From assembly GCA_910585095.1 (NCBI GenBank), contig CAJUBU010000013.1, forward strand, positions 1 through 64,000: 64,000 nt of DNA, written 5' to 3'. The DNA comes from an uncultured Lachnospira sp. (lineage in GTDB: Bacteria; Bacillota; Clostridia; Lachnospirales; Lachnospiraceae). The position numbers and the translations under genes were made by a program. The notes below the pieces were generated by a model. That model saw nothing but the letters and a program-made list of their open reading frames with translations, was not told the DNA's origin and ran no database searches. Position 1 is the first letter of the stretch. Each line of letters begins with the position of its first letter. Below are positions 34,502 through 42,760 of the stretch, in pieces.

Positions 34502-34671
34502 ATGAGAACATGCAAATTAAAAAACAGGAATAACTATTTGTTGCAATATCACGTTATTTTTATGTGTAAATACAGAAAAAACTTCTTATATTAAAGCAGA
34601 TATTAAGTGATATAAAACAGTCTTCTTATAAGATATATAAAATCGTAACTCATATGCTAAATGAATTATAA
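34502..34671 (+). pseudogene. Relic of an IS200/IS605-type (TnpA-like) transposase
   Basis: The first frame (34502-34594) reads NNYLLQYHVIFMCKYRKN, matching the conserved N-terminus of Y1 transposases (x-YHLVWVTKYRRK). It then stops. A second frame from 34582 to 34671 continues with LLILKQILSDIKQSSYKI, as expected for the following helix. The HUH motif and catalytic Tyr region are absent. So it is frameshifted and truncated. Confidence is limited by the short length. Confidence 0.6.
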
Positions 34672-34723
34672 TAAAATTAATAACAATATCAATAAAGTAT
34701 GAATATTTTAAAAGGAAATGGAG

Positions 34724-35737
34724 ATGAAAAAGTTGACTATAAAGTACATGTCACCATTTTTATTAGGCGCTATAAAGGAATCTTTAAAAAGATTACCTTG
34801 TACGCCATATGATTTTACAAAAGTAAAAAGTTTGACAAATTTTACTCGTATTAGTTTTTGGTATGATATTATTCCAGATATGGTTAAAGAGGAAGAAGGG
34901 AATTTTTCTTGTATTGGAGAAATGACAAATCTTCATACATTGGTATTTTCTAATTTTAATAAAGATACATTTAAGATAAATGATTTTTGTTTTTTAGAAA
35001 AATGTCAAAAATTAAAGAAATTAGATGTAAGGAATACAAATTTTTCTGATTGTGAACTTCTTTTATCATTACCGAATTTACATCAAGTCTTTTTGCCCAA
35101 AAAAGATATATTATGTCATACAGAGGTAATCAATGAGCTTGTGGCGCGTGGTGTACAGGTAAATATGGATAGGTATACTGATACAAAGCAAGAACTTATA
35201 GAACACTGTGAGGATATAAATTTATCTGAATTAACGAAAGAAATTTGCAAAGCAGTAAAGACCATTCTTTTAGATTTATATAAGAATAACGAGCATTATT
35301 ATTATATTACACTTACTACCGATGGCGGAGCAAATACCCCTTGCATTTCTGCATGGTCGTATGAAGCATTAGATAGGAGCAGCAGTGATGAAGCGGAAAA
35401 AGAAATGATAAAGTGGTCTTATGCAGACTCTCCATATTGTTGCTGGAAACAGGAAGAATTTGACAAAGTGAGTGAATTGCTTGGTGCAGGGGGCAATATA
35501 TGGGATTTGGAAGATGAAGCATTTGAGATTGAATATGAAAAAAGGTTTTGGGCAATGGAAGAAGCAATGAAACAGTTGGATAAAGAAGGATTGTTTGAAA
35601 TCAACCAAGACCGAATGGACGTTGTTGTATTGGTTGAAGTTGCGCCTCCAGATATTACAAATACAGAACGAGCATATAGAATGAATAATGTAATTTCGGA
35701 TATTTTTAACGAATGGTTAGAAGAAGCAGCAGAGTAA
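34724..35737 (+). CDS. DUF4303 domain protein with LRR-like N-terminal half
   Basis: The ATG at 34724 lies 7 nt after AAAGGA; the ATG at 34718 is too close. In the 337-residue protein, residues about 60-140 hold leucine-rich-repeat-like segments (NLHTLVFSNF, KLKKLDVRNTNF, NLHQVFLP). Residues about 165-330 match the DUF4303 pattern (YYYITLTTDGGANTPCISAWSYEAL, then WSYADSPY). DUF4303-type domains are often found as immunity or housekeeping partners in toxin loci, but no toxin is adjacent. Function unknown. Confidence 0.75.
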   Translation: MKKLTIKYMSPFLLGAIKESLKRLPCTPYDFTKVKSLTNFTRISFWYDIIPDMVKEEEGNFSCIGEMTNLHTLVFSNFNKDTFKINDFCFLEKCQKLKKLDVRNTNFSDCELLLSLPNLHQVFLPKKDILCHTEVINELVARGVQVNMDRYTDTKQELIEHCEDINLSELTKEICKAVKTILLDLYKNNEHYYYITLTTDGGANTPCISAWSYEALDRSSSDEAEKEMIKWSYADSPYCCWKQEEFDKVSELLGAGGNIWDLEDEAFEIEYEKRFWAMEEAMKQLDKEGLFEINQDRMDVVVLVEVAPPDITNTERAYRMNNVISDIFNEWLEEAAE

Positions 35738-35799
35738 TGATTTGCAAATTAAGGATTATTAAATAGAGGAGATAAAGTAACACCGAAAGGAGGATTTAC

Positions 35800-36234
35800 A
35801 TGATTCGAGAAGTTACGAGTGATGATTTTACAGGATTAATGACTTTATATATGCAGTTACATAATAATGATATGCCAGAAGAAACAAGTGATATAAAGCA
35901 ATTATGGAAGCAAATTCTTGAGGATAAAGCACATCATATTATTGTGGCTGAAGAAGGTGGACAAATTGTATCTTCTTGTGTATGTGTTATTATTCCTAAT
36001 TTGACACATAATCAACAGCCTTATGCTTTTATTGAAAATGTTATTACAGATAAGGAATATAGGGGCAGAGGCTTTGCAACACAATGTTTAAATTATGCTA
36101 AAGATATAGCAATGAAAGAAAATTGTTATAAGTTAATGTTGCTTACAGGTTCTAAAAAAGATAGTACATTAAATTTTTACCGTCATGCAGGGTATAACAG
36201 TGAAGATAAAACAGCGTTTATTCAGTGGATATAA
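35800..36234 (+). CDS. GNAT family N-acetyltransferase
   Basis: A 144-residue acetyl-CoA-dependent transferase fold. The motif A region VITDKEYRGRGFATQCLNYA holds the R/Q-x-x-G-x-G/A pyrophosphate loop, preceded by the beta4 strand PYAFIENV. The end is LMLLTGSKKDSTLNFYRHAGYN. It is a complete single domain, with AAAGGAGG before the ATG. The acetylated substrate cannot be told. A bidirectional terminator follows. Confidence 0.9.
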   Translation: MIREVTSDDFTGLMTLYMQLHNNDMPEETSDIKQLWKQILEDKAHHIIVAEEGGQIVSSCVCVIIPNLTHNQQPYAFIENVITDKEYRGRGFATQCLNYAKDIAMKENCYKLMLLTGSKKDSTLNFYRHAGYNSEDKTAFIQWI

Positions 36235-36250
36235 AAAGTTTATTTTAAAA

Positions 36251-36290
36251 AAGTTGGAGTAAATCTTTTGTGATTTATTCCAACTTTTCT
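36251..36290. terminator. Bidirectional terminator between GNAT and rubrerythrin genes
   Basis: AAGTTGGAGTAAATC (36251-36265) and GATTTATTCCAACTT (36272-36286) with one G-U pair. T-rich tails are present on both strands. Confidence 0.85.
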
Positions 36291-36318
36291 TAAAATTTTT
36301 TAAAATTAAGATATTTGA

Positions 36319-36903
36319 TTAACCGAAATATCTATGCAACATTCCCTCAAATGCCTTGCCGTGTCTTGCCTCGTCCTTAGCCATTTCATGTACGGTGTCA
36401 TGGATTGCATCTAAGTTATTTTTCTTTGCACATTTTGCAAGGTCAAATTTACCAGAAGTAGCACCAAATTCACAATCAACTCTCCATTTGAGGTTGTCCT
36501 TAGTAGAAGCCTTCATATTAGCCTCTAAGTCTTCACCGAGCATCTCTGCAAATTTTGCTGCATGTTCAGCTTCCTCAAAAGCAGCTTTTTCCCAGTAAAG
36601 ACCGATTTCAGGATATCCTTCACGATGTGCGATACGAGCCATGCAAAGATACATACCAACTTCTGCACACTCACCATTAAAGTTAGCCATTAATTGGTCA
36701 AAAATATATTTTTTATCATCTTCACTGATTTCAGGGTTATTTTTAACAGTTTTGCCATAAATACCATATTCATGCTCTGTTGCAAGTTTAATTTCGCCCT
36801 CTACTGGCTTAAATTTATCAGCGCCTACATGACAAACAGGACATTCTGCAGGAGGTGTTTCTCCTTCATAAATATAACCACATACTGTACATACAAATTT
36901 CAT
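36319..36903 (-). CDS. rbr: Reverse rubrerythrin (rubredoxin domain N-terminal)
   Basis: A 194-residue protein. The rubredoxin iron site is at the N-terminus (CTVCGY and CPVCHVG, residues about 5-25), followed by a ferritin-like diiron domain (about 45-190) with ExxE/ExxH-type ligands (NGECAEVGMY, AFEEAEHAAKFAEML, HDTVHEMAKDEARHGKAFEG). Ordinary rubrerythrin has the domains in the opposite order. Reverse rubrerythrins act as NADH-dependent H2O2/O2 reductases in anaerobes and are typically PerR-regulated. A PerR-type box lies upstream and perR is the next gene. Confidence 0.93.
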   Translation of the reverse strand: MKFVCTVCGYIYEGETPPAECPVCHVGADKFKPVEGEIKLATEHEYGIYGKTVKNNPEISEDDKKYIFDQLMANFNGECAEVGMYLCMARIAHREGYPEIGLYWEKAAFEEAEHAAKFAEMLGEDLEANMKASTKDNLKWRVDCEFGATSGKFDLAKCAKKNNLDAIHDTVHEMAKDEARHGKAFEGMLHRYFG

Positions 36904-36983
36904 AACATGTTCTCCTTTATATAAATTTTTCTAATCTTGTGTTGCAAATATAACATACAATTATTGGTATGTCAATAAAAAAT

Positions 36984-36996
36984 AGTAATTATTACT
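36984..36996 (-). promoter_or_regulatory. PerR box upstream of the rubrerythrin gene
   Basis: The palindrome AGTAATTATTACT, flanked by AAAAAT and GTTTTT, is nearly identical to the site at 37465-37477 upstream of perR. Confidence 0.8.
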
Positions 36997-37052
36997 GTTT
37001 TTAATAAATATAAATAAAAATTTATATTTCAATTCGTAGTATATGCAAAAAT

Positions 37053-37448
37053 TTAAGGGTTATCCAAACAGTTTGTGCAAATGCCATAAAAATATGAAAC
37101 ATTACCTAATATTTTTCCTTTAAAATTTTTGCTTGCGGCACTGTTAAGTTCTCGTTCTACTTGGGTGCAGTCAAAATTTAAATCGAAAATACGCCCACAT
37201 TTGGTACATTGAAAATGGTAGTGAGGCATTAGATTTCCGTCAAAATGAACAGTTCCGTCGCTACAGGGAACTTTAACAGCTTGTCCGTTATCCACTAAAA
37301 AAGAAAGATTGCGATAAACAGTTCCCAGACTGATATTTGGAAATTCATTTCGCACAAATTCATATACAGCCTCAGCGCTAGGATGCTCATGAGTTGATAT
37401 TAAATAGTTATATATTGCTTCTCGTTGTCTGCTGTGTTTTATTGTCAT
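37053..37448 (-). CDS. perR: Fur family peroxide-responsive repressor PerR
   Basis: The ATG at 37448 follows a GGAGA site; one four codons upstream overlaps it. The 131-residue protein has an N-terminal winged helix (SAEAVYEFVRNEFPNISLGTVYRNLSFLVDNG) and regulatory metal residues (HFDGN, HYHFQC), with structural zinc Cys pairs CTKC and CTNC. The peroxide-oxidisable His residues of PerR are consistent with H and H in PHYHF. Placement beside reverse rubrerythrin and identical boxes before both genes support PerR rather than Fur or Zur. Confidence 0.88.
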   Translation of the reverse strand: MTIKHSRQREAIYNYLISTHEHPSAEAVYEFVRNEFPNISLGTVYRNLSFLVDNGQAVKVPCSDGTVHFDGNLMPHYHFQCTKCGRIFDLNFDCTQVERELNSAASKNFKGKILGNVSYFYGICTNCLDNP

Positions 37449-37464
37449 ATAAATCTCCATAAAT

Positions 37465-37477
37465 AGTAATGATTACT
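37465..37477 (-). promoter_or_regulatory. PerR box upstream of perR
   Basis: The palindrome AGTAATGATTACT lies just before perR, indicating autoregulation. It shares flanks with the box at 36984-36996. Confidence 0.8.
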
Positions 37478-37553
37478 GTTTTATTTTAATTTTATTATAT
37501 GCAAAAGTCAATAAAAAAACAACAAAAAAACAAGTAAAAATTTGGAAAAAATA

Positions 37554-38624
37554 CTATTTATTTTTATTGCAGTTTTCAATTAATTCCATAATTTTGTTAA
37601 TCGCATCACTTTGAGGACTTGCCGCCATTGCATTAATATAAGTTTGGCTGTTAGCATACAATTGATTGATTGCATTAAGGAGTTTTTCAGGAGTGATTTC
37701 TTCTTCTTGCATTACTTCTGAATAACCATGTTCTTTAAATGATTTTGCATTGAGTATCTGGTCTCCTCTGCTGGCATTAGCAGAGAGAGGAATAAGCAAA
37801 TTTGGTTTTTTAAGTGCTAATAATTCACAGATTGCATTGGCGCCAGCTCTTGAAACCACAATATCACACATAGCGAACAAATCGCGAAGACGTGTGCCAA
37901 CATACTCAAATTGTACATAGTCTGGGGTTTTGTCAAGGCTAGGGTCTGTTTTTCCTTTACCACATATATGGACAACTTGATATTTTTTTAATAGTTTTTG
38001 AAGGATACTTTTTATCGCTTCATTGACCTTGACAGCTCCCGTACTTCCACCCATTACAAGAATGGTTGGTTTATCAGCAGTAAAATTACACATTCGCAAA
38101 CCTTCTAGTTTATTACCTAAAAGTAGTTCACGTCGTATGGGTGAACCTGTTAAAACGGCTTTGCCATCTGGAAGATATGGAATAGTCTCTGGAAAGTTAC
38201 AACAAATTTTAGTAGCTTCTCTCATTGCAATTTTATTGGCAAGACCAGGCGTCATATCGGATTCATGTGTAATTACAGGAATACCTTTGTGTGCAGCGGC
38301 AAGAACTACAGGAACCGACACAAAACCACCTTTTGAAAATACAATGTCAGGTTTTATTTTTTTCATCAATTTTCGAGATTCACCATATCCTTTTATGACT
38401 CGAAATGGGTCGCTTAAATTTTTTAAACTTTTGTATCTTCTCAATTTTCCAGAAGAAATGCCATAGTAAGGAATATTCATTTCTTCAATAAGTTGTCTTT
38501 CAATTCCAGTATAGGAACCTATATATGTAACTTCATAACCTGCTTTTTTTAAGGCAGGTAAAAGGGCAATATTAGGCGTTACATGTCCAGCAGTACCTCC
38601 GCCAGTTAAAATAATACGTTTCAT
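37554..38624 (-). CDS. murG: UDP-GlcNAc:undecaprenyl-PP-MurNAc-pentapeptide GlcNAc transferase MurG
   Basis: A 356-residue GT28 enzyme with the N-terminal lipid-binding loop GGGTAGHVTPN, SKGGFVSVPVVLAA, and the C-terminal nucleotide site MGGSTGAVKVNEAI and SRAGANAICELLALKKPNLLIPL. It makes lipid II at the inner face of the membrane. The start at 38624 is chosen for homology (MKRIILTGGG); an ATG four codons upstream is nearer to a GGAAAGG site and cannot be excluded. The gene stands apart from a division-cell-wall cluster. Confidence 0.95.
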   Translation of the reverse strand: MKRIILTGGGTAGHVTPNIALLPALKKAGYEVTYIGSYTGIERQLIEEMNIPYYGISSGKLRRYKSLKNLSDPFRVIKGYGESRKLMKKIKPDIVFSKGGFVSVPVVLAAAHKGIPVITHESDMTPGLANKIAMREATKICCNFPETIPYLPDGKAVLTGSPIRRELLLGNKLEGLRMCNFTADKPTILVMGGSTGAVKVNEAIKSILQKLLKKYQVVHICGKGKTDPSLDKTPDYVQFEYVGTRLRDLFAMCDIVVSRAGANAICELLALKKPNLLIPLSANASRGDQILNAKSFKEHGYSEVMQEEEITPEKLLNAINQLYANSQTYINAMAASPQSDAINKIMELIENCNKNK

Positions 38625-38751
38625 AAGAATAACCATGCCTTTCCATAACCTGCGGATTTAATGAACAGTTTGTTGTTTTATGCGCAGGCAAAAATTGTTA
38701 GCTAAATCTTCTTTAGCTTGTGAAATTATTTATTTTTTACATGACCTTTTT

Positions 38752-38997
38752 CTAGTGTTGTTCTTTATATTGTTTGAGTGCTTTTGAGAATTGGTCAGGA
38801 CAAGATGTTGATTTAAAGCCGCATTTTATCCCTTCCATTCGTTTAATTGCTTCATTGATATCCATTCCTTCAACTAATGCTGCAACTCCTTGTGTATTGC
38901 CTGAACATCCACCAACAAATTTAACGTTGGTTACTTTGTCATCAATAACATCAAATTCAATTAACTGTGAACATACGCCGCTTGTTTTATATTTCAT
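38752..38997 (-). CDS. TSCPD domain protein (TIGR03905 type)
   Basis: An 81-residue protein with the signature C-terminal STSCPDQF, an internal GGCSGNTQGVAALVEGM and four Cys in total (C9, C30, C59 and C66 approximately). Similar domains are found at the C-terminus of adenosylcobalamin-dependent ribonucleotide reductases and as small stand-alone proteins, where they may bind metal. AAAGGA precedes the ATG. Function is not established. Confidence 0.82.
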   Translation of the reverse strand: MKYKTSGVCSQLIEFDVIDDKVTNVKFVGGCSGNTQGVAALVEGMDINEAIKRMEGIKCGFKSTSCPDQFSKALKQYKEQH

Positions 38998-39093
38998 ATT
39001 TTATATATCCTTTCTATATATATTATTTAAAAAATTAAAAATCTTCTTTTACGTTTAAGTCAAAAAGATAAAACAATTTATAAATAATCAAGT

Positions 39094-39121
39094 GGATATT
39101 TGTAATCCACCTTGTTACTTG
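39094..39121 (-). repeat. Dispersed repeat R2, copy e (reverse)
   Basis: On the minus strand: CAAGTAACAAGGT then GGATTACAAATATCC, closely matching the copy at 16878. Confidence 0.6.
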
Positions 39122-39263
39122 TGTATAACCTCATCATTATTTTGTGGAAATGAGATAAAAGCTTAAAATTTGCCGCAATGGGCAGGTTGAACATTTGTTA
39201 AAAAAATAACAAGTTTATCAACATATTTATTTGCTATCATTATTATGTTGTAATTTTTTACAT

Positions 39264-39327
39264 AGTAAAAAGCCAGAAGTTTGCGAAGCAAACTTTTATA
39301 GTTTGACTTTAGCCGAGATTATTATAC
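39264..39327. repeat. Two-hairpin repeat R1, copy B
   Basis: AAGTTTGC/GCAAACTT forms a tight hairpin (near 39278-39294). A second stem, TTTGACTTTAGCCGAG, is a diverged form of CTCGGCTTTAGCCGAG. It ends in GATTATTATA. It is directly repeated 105 bp downstream as copy C. Confidence 0.75.
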
Positions 39328-39368
39328 CACAGCTAAATTATGGTTATTCTATTATAATATTTTATATA

Positions 39369-39430
39369 GTAGGACGCCAGAAGTTTGCGAAGCAAACTTT
39401 TATAGCTCGGCTTTAGCCGAGATTATTATA
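39369..39430. repeat. Two-hairpin repeat R1, copy C
   Basis: Both hairpins are intact: AAGTTTGC GA AGCAAACTT and CTCGGCT TT AGCCGAG, with the tail ATTATTATA. Together with copy B it fills much of the 613-bp gap 38998-39610. REP-like behaviour is inferred from copy number and structure. Confidence 0.78.
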
Positions 39431-39499
39431 TCATAAAATTACATATAATGATATGTAAAAGTATATAATTCTGCAGTTAAATGATTACTTTTTTGATTG

Positions 39500-39528
39500 T
39501 TGCTTTGCTAAGATGATTTATGTATAAT
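39500..39528 (+). promoter_or_regulatory. Promoter of mtnN
   Basis: TTGCTT (39500-39505), 17-nt spacer, TATAAT (39523-39528). Confidence 0.65.
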
Positions 39529-39610
39529 TATATGCGCATAATGATATTTATATTAAGTAATGTTGTGATGGAAAAATAATAGTAAATATAAGGAAAGAGA
39601 GGCATTAATA

Positions 39611-40306
39611 ATGGTAGGAATTATTGGCGCGATGGATGAAGAAGTAGAACAGATTGTTCAGGTTATGGAAGTTGAAAAAGAAGAAGTTAAAGCATCGATG
39701 ACTTTTAAGGCTGGAAAGCTTGCAGGAAAAGAAGTTGTTATTGTGAGAAGCGGAATCGGTAAAGTTAATGCGGCTGTGTGTACACAGATTCTTGTTGATG
39801 ATTTTGGCGTGGATTATGTGATTAATACAGGAATTGCAGGTTCGCTGAATGCAAAGATTGATATTGGCGATATTGTAATTTCTTCGGATGTCCTTCACCA
39901 TGATGTGGATGCCACAGGTTTTGGCTATCCAGTTGGACAGATTCCAAGAATGGATACATTATCTTTTCAGGCTGATGAACAGTTGATTGAGTTGGCAAAA
40001 GCGGCATGTAAAAAGGTTGTTCCGTCAATAGGCGCACATGTTGGACGTGTTGTCAGCGGAGACCAGTTTATATCAGACAAAGCAGTCAAAGATAAAATTA
40101 CAGCTAATTTTGAAGGATATTGTACAGAGATGGAAGGAGCAGCAATTGCGCAGGCGGCTTATTTAAATAAAGTGCCATTTTTAATTCTTCGAGCTATTTC
40201 AGATAAGGCAGATGACAGCGCAACTATGGATTATCCAACCTTTGAAAAACAAGCAATTACAAATTCTGTATTGCTTATTAAAGAATTGGTTGCAACAATC
40301 GCGTAG
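39611..40306 (+). CDS. mtnN: 5'-methylthioadenosine/S-adenosylhomocysteine nucleosidase
   Basis: A 231-residue nucleoside phosphorylase-fold enzyme. Visible features are GIIGAMDEEV (acid Glu near position 12), SGIGKVNAAVCTQ, INTGIAGSL, SGDQF and EMEGAAIAQ, and the catalytic Asp in RAISDKAD. It hydrolyses MTA and SAH to adenine and the thioribose products in the activated-methyl cycle. It lies before pgi but each gene has its own promoter. Confidence 0.96.
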   Translation: MVGIIGAMDEEVEQIVQVMEVEKEEVKASMTFKAGKLAGKEVVIVRSGIGKVNAAVCTQILVDDFGVDYVINTGIAGSLNAKIDIGDIVISSDVLHHDVDATGFGYPVGQIPRMDTLSFQADEQLIELAKAACKKVVPSIGAHVGRVVSGDQFISDKAVKDKITANFEGYCTEMEGAAIAQAAYLNKVPFLILRAISDKADDSATMDYPTFEKQAITNSVLLIKELVATIA

Positions 40307-40322
40307 AATACATTTAGAATAC

Positions 40323-40351
40323 TTGAAAAAACCTGAATACAGCAGTATAAT
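40323..40351 (+). promoter_or_regulatory. Promoter of pgi
   Basis: TTGAAA (40323-40328), 17-nt spacer, TATAAT (40346-40351). Confidence 0.75.
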
Positions 40352-40434
40352 AAGGTATCTGGTTTATTCTGGCAGGAAGCTAATATAGACGAGGCAGATA
40401 AACTATGAATATTTAAGTATAAAGGAGAATTTCT

Positions 40435-41781
40435 ATGGGACAGGTTACGTTTGATTATTCTAAAGCAATGGGCTATGTCAGCCAACATGAAATTGATTCA
40501 ATGAAAGCAATTACGGAGAGTGCAAGACAGCTCTTATTGTCAAAGAGCGGTGCAGGTAACGATTATCTTGGATGGATTAATCTCCCAGTAGATTATGACA
40601 AAGACGAATTTGCTCGAATTAAGGCAGCTTCTGACAAGATTCGTTCCGATTCAGAAGTGCTTGTTGTCATTGGCATTGGCGGTTCTTATCTTGGAGCAAG
40701 AGCAGCAATTGAATTTTTGGGACATAATTTCTTTAATTCCGTATCAAAAGATGTACGTAAAGCACCTGAAATTTATTTTGTAGGAAACAGTATTAGCTCT
40801 ACATATCTTGCAGGTTTGGTAGATACGATTGGCGACAGAGATTTTTCAGTAAATATTATTTCAAAGTCAGGCACAACGACAGAGCCAGCAATTGCATTTA
40901 GAGTATTTAAGAAACTTCTTGAAGAAAAATATGGAAAAGAAGGCGCTGCTAAGCGAATTTATGCTACAACAGACAAGGAAAAGGGAGCATTAAAGAAGCT
41001 TGCTGATGCACAAGGATATGAAGAATTTGTTGTTCCAGATGATGTAGGCGGACGTTTTTCAGTTCTTACAGCAGTTGGACTTCTTGCAATAGCCGTAAGC
41101 GGAGTAGATATTGATAAGCTTATGGAAGGCGCTGCCAGTGCAAGAAAGAGATGTATTGAAAATGATTTTGATAGCAACGATTCAATGCAGTATGCAGCAC
41201 TTCGTAATATTATGCTAAGAAAAGGCAAATTGGTAGAGATTCTTTGTGATTATGAGCCTAGTCTTCACTATACACTTGAGTGGTGGAAACAGCTTATGGG
41301 TGAGTCTGAAGGCAAGGATAATAAGGGATTGTTCCCAGCAAGCGTAGACCTTACAACAGACCTTCATTCAATGGGACAATTTATTCAGGATGGTTCAAGA
41401 ATTATGTTCGAGACGGTTCTCAATGTTGAAAAGTCGTCAAGAGAAGTGCTTATTGAGAAGGAAGATGAAGACTTAGATGGTCTTAACTATCTTGCAGGCA
41501 AATCCGTAGATTTTGTCAATAAATGTGCTATGAATGGTACAATTCTTGCTCATACAGATGGTAATACACCAAATCTTATGGTAAAAATTCCAGAACAGAA
41601 TGAGTTTTATTTAGGTGAATTGTTCTATTTCTTTGAGTTTGCATGCGGACTTTCAGGTTATATACTTGGAGTAAATCCATTTAATCAGCCAGGTGTTGAA
41701 AGCTACAAGCACAATATGTTTGCATTGCTTGGCAAGCCAGGATTTGAAGATGAAGGCGAAGCATTGAGAAAGAGATTATAA
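40435..41781 (+). CDS. pgi: Glucose-6-phosphate isomerase
   Basis: A 448-residue enzyme of the short bacterial type. Signatures are VIGIGGSYLGARAAIEFL, ISKSGTTTEPAIAFR, DVGGRFSVLTAVGLL, the catalytic Glu in GESEGKDNKGL, and the C-terminal FNQPGVESYKHN with the catalytic Lys. It interconverts glucose 6-phosphate and fructose 6-phosphate, linking glycogen breakdown (glgP) to the phosphofructokinase encoded 1 kb downstream on the other strand. AAAGGAG precedes the ATG. Confidence 0.97.
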   Translation: MGQVTFDYSKAMGYVSQHEIDSMKAITESARQLLLSKSGAGNDYLGWINLPVDYDKDEFARIKAASDKIRSDSEVLVVIGIGGSYLGARAAIEFLGHNFFNSVSKDVRKAPEIYFVGNSISSTYLAGLVDTIGDRDFSVNIISKSGTTTEPAIAFRVFKKLLEEKYGKEGAAKRIYATTDKEKGALKKLADAQGYEEFVVPDDVGGRFSVLTAVGLLAIAVSGVDIDKLMEGAASARKRCIENDFDSNDSMQYAALRNIMLRKGKLVEILCDYEPSLHYTLEWWKQLMGESEGKDNKGLFPASVDLTTDLHSMGQFIQDGSRIMFETVLNVEKSSREVLIEKEDEDLDGLNYLAGKSVDFVNKCAMNGTILAHTDGNTPNLMVKIPEQNEFYLGELFYFFEFACGLSGYILGVNPFNQPGVESYKHNMFALLGKPGFEDEGEALRKRL

Positions 41782-41819
41782 TAAAAAATTTCCTTTTGCG
41801 CTTCTGCGCATAAAAAAAT

Positions 41820-41856
41820 GACTGATGTCACCTATAAAGGTGGCATCAGTCTTCTT
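41820..41856 (+). terminator. Terminator of pgi, overlapping the convergent gene's stop
   Basis: GACTGATGTCACC (41820-41832) and GGTGGCATCAGTC (41839-41851), followed by TTCTTC. The 3' arm lies inside the last codons of the minus-strand gene ending at 41846. Confidence 0.85.
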
Positions 41857-42118
41857 CTATCACCTGAATTTCCATATAAGAAAATTCAATGATTTCTATA
41901 AAATTATCCTGATTAAATCGGACTTTGGAATGTCTTTTAAAATCTGCTATATTGGCGTCAAGCCATATTGGTTCTTGGAGGTCAAATTGATAACAAGCAT
42001 CATGCACAGCATCCAATATTTTTTTAGTTCGGTTTATTTGAGAGTTGTTATTTTCAATAACAACGTCTTTAAATAGGTGGTTGTTTTCATCATACAATTT
42101 GCACCACAATTTAAACAT
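41846..42118 (-). CDS. Conserved small protein downstream of dtd, function unknown
   Basis: A 90-residue acidic protein (ends EIQVIEED) with no recognised domain. The ATG follows the dtd stop codon directly (TAA then ATG), with AAAGGA upstream, so it is translationally coupled to dtd. The sequence, with PIWLDANIADFKRH and DNFIEIIEFSYMEIQ, has the look of a conserved Clostridia family. I infer a cytoplasmic protein; no function is proposed. Confidence 0.7.
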   Translation of the reverse strand: MFKLWCKLYDENNHLFKDVVIENNNSQINRTKKILDAVHDACYQFDLQEPIWLDANIADFKRHSKVRFNQDNFIEIIEFSYMEIQVIEED

Positions 42119-42592
42119 TTATTTTTGTTCCTTTCCTATGGTATTAAAAAGTTCATCGCTATCAAGAATAATGGTAAATGGACCATCATTTTCCAGTTCA
42201 ATTTTCATATCTGCGCCAAATATTCCTGTTTTAACTGATTCAATCTGTTGGCGGCACATCAAGACAAATTCTTCGTATAAATGTTCTGCAAGAACAGGCT
42301 CGCAAGCCTTTGTAAAACTAGGGCGGTTTCCCTTTCTGCAATCCGCATAGAGTGTAAATTGACTAACAATAAGCAATTCTCCGCCCACATCGGCAAGTGA
42401 CAGATTAGTTTTGCCGTTTTCATCCTCAAAAATACGCAATTTTAATGTTTTTTCGACCATTTTTGAAAGCATATTTTCATTGTCGTTTTCACCAGAGCCA
42501 AACAAGATAAGAAAACCTTTATTGATTTGTGCATGTGTAGAGTTATCAATTGTTACTTTTGCGTGATTTACGCGTTGTATTACTAATCTCAT
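42119..42592 (-). CDS. dtd: D-aminoacyl-tRNA deacylase
   Basis: The ATG at 42592 follows AAAGGA by 6 nt and matches the family start MRLVIQRV; 17 extra upstream codons are rejected. The 157-residue protein has the catalytic motif SQFTLYADCRKGNRPSF and the Gly-cisPro loop in NDGPFTI (commonly NxGPVT). It recycles D-aminoacyl-tRNA and removes mischarged glycine. It is coupled to a small downstream gene. Confidence 0.95.
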   Translation of the reverse strand: MRLVIQRVNHAKVTIDNSTHAQINKGFLILFGSGENDNENMLSKMVEKTLKLRIFEDENGKTNLSLADVGGELLIVSQFTLYADCRKGNRPSFTKACEPVLAEHLYEEFVLMCRQQIESVKTGIFGADMKIELENDGPFTIILDSDELFNTIGKEQK

Positions 42593-42669
42593 GGTAATCC
42601 TTTCACTTTTACATTTATAATGTTGGTTTATATTAAGCAGCAATAGCTGATATTCGTTATGCTTAATTT

Positions 42670-42719
42670 AAGAGGCTGTTGCATTAAGCTTTTAATTTTG
42701 GCTTAGTGCAACAGCTCTT
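42670..42719. terminator. Hairpin between phosphofructokinase and dtd genes
   Basis: AAGAGGCTGTTGCATTAAGC (42670-42689) pairs almost fully with GCTTAGTGCAACAGCTCTT (42701-42719). It has weak T tails, but its position after the phosphofructokinase gene (minus strand) fits termination. It shares the TGTTGCA arm with other terminators here. Confidence 0.6.
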
Positions 42720-42760
42720 GATTGTAAAATAATTATCATTGTAAAGTGTTTTGACAATGA

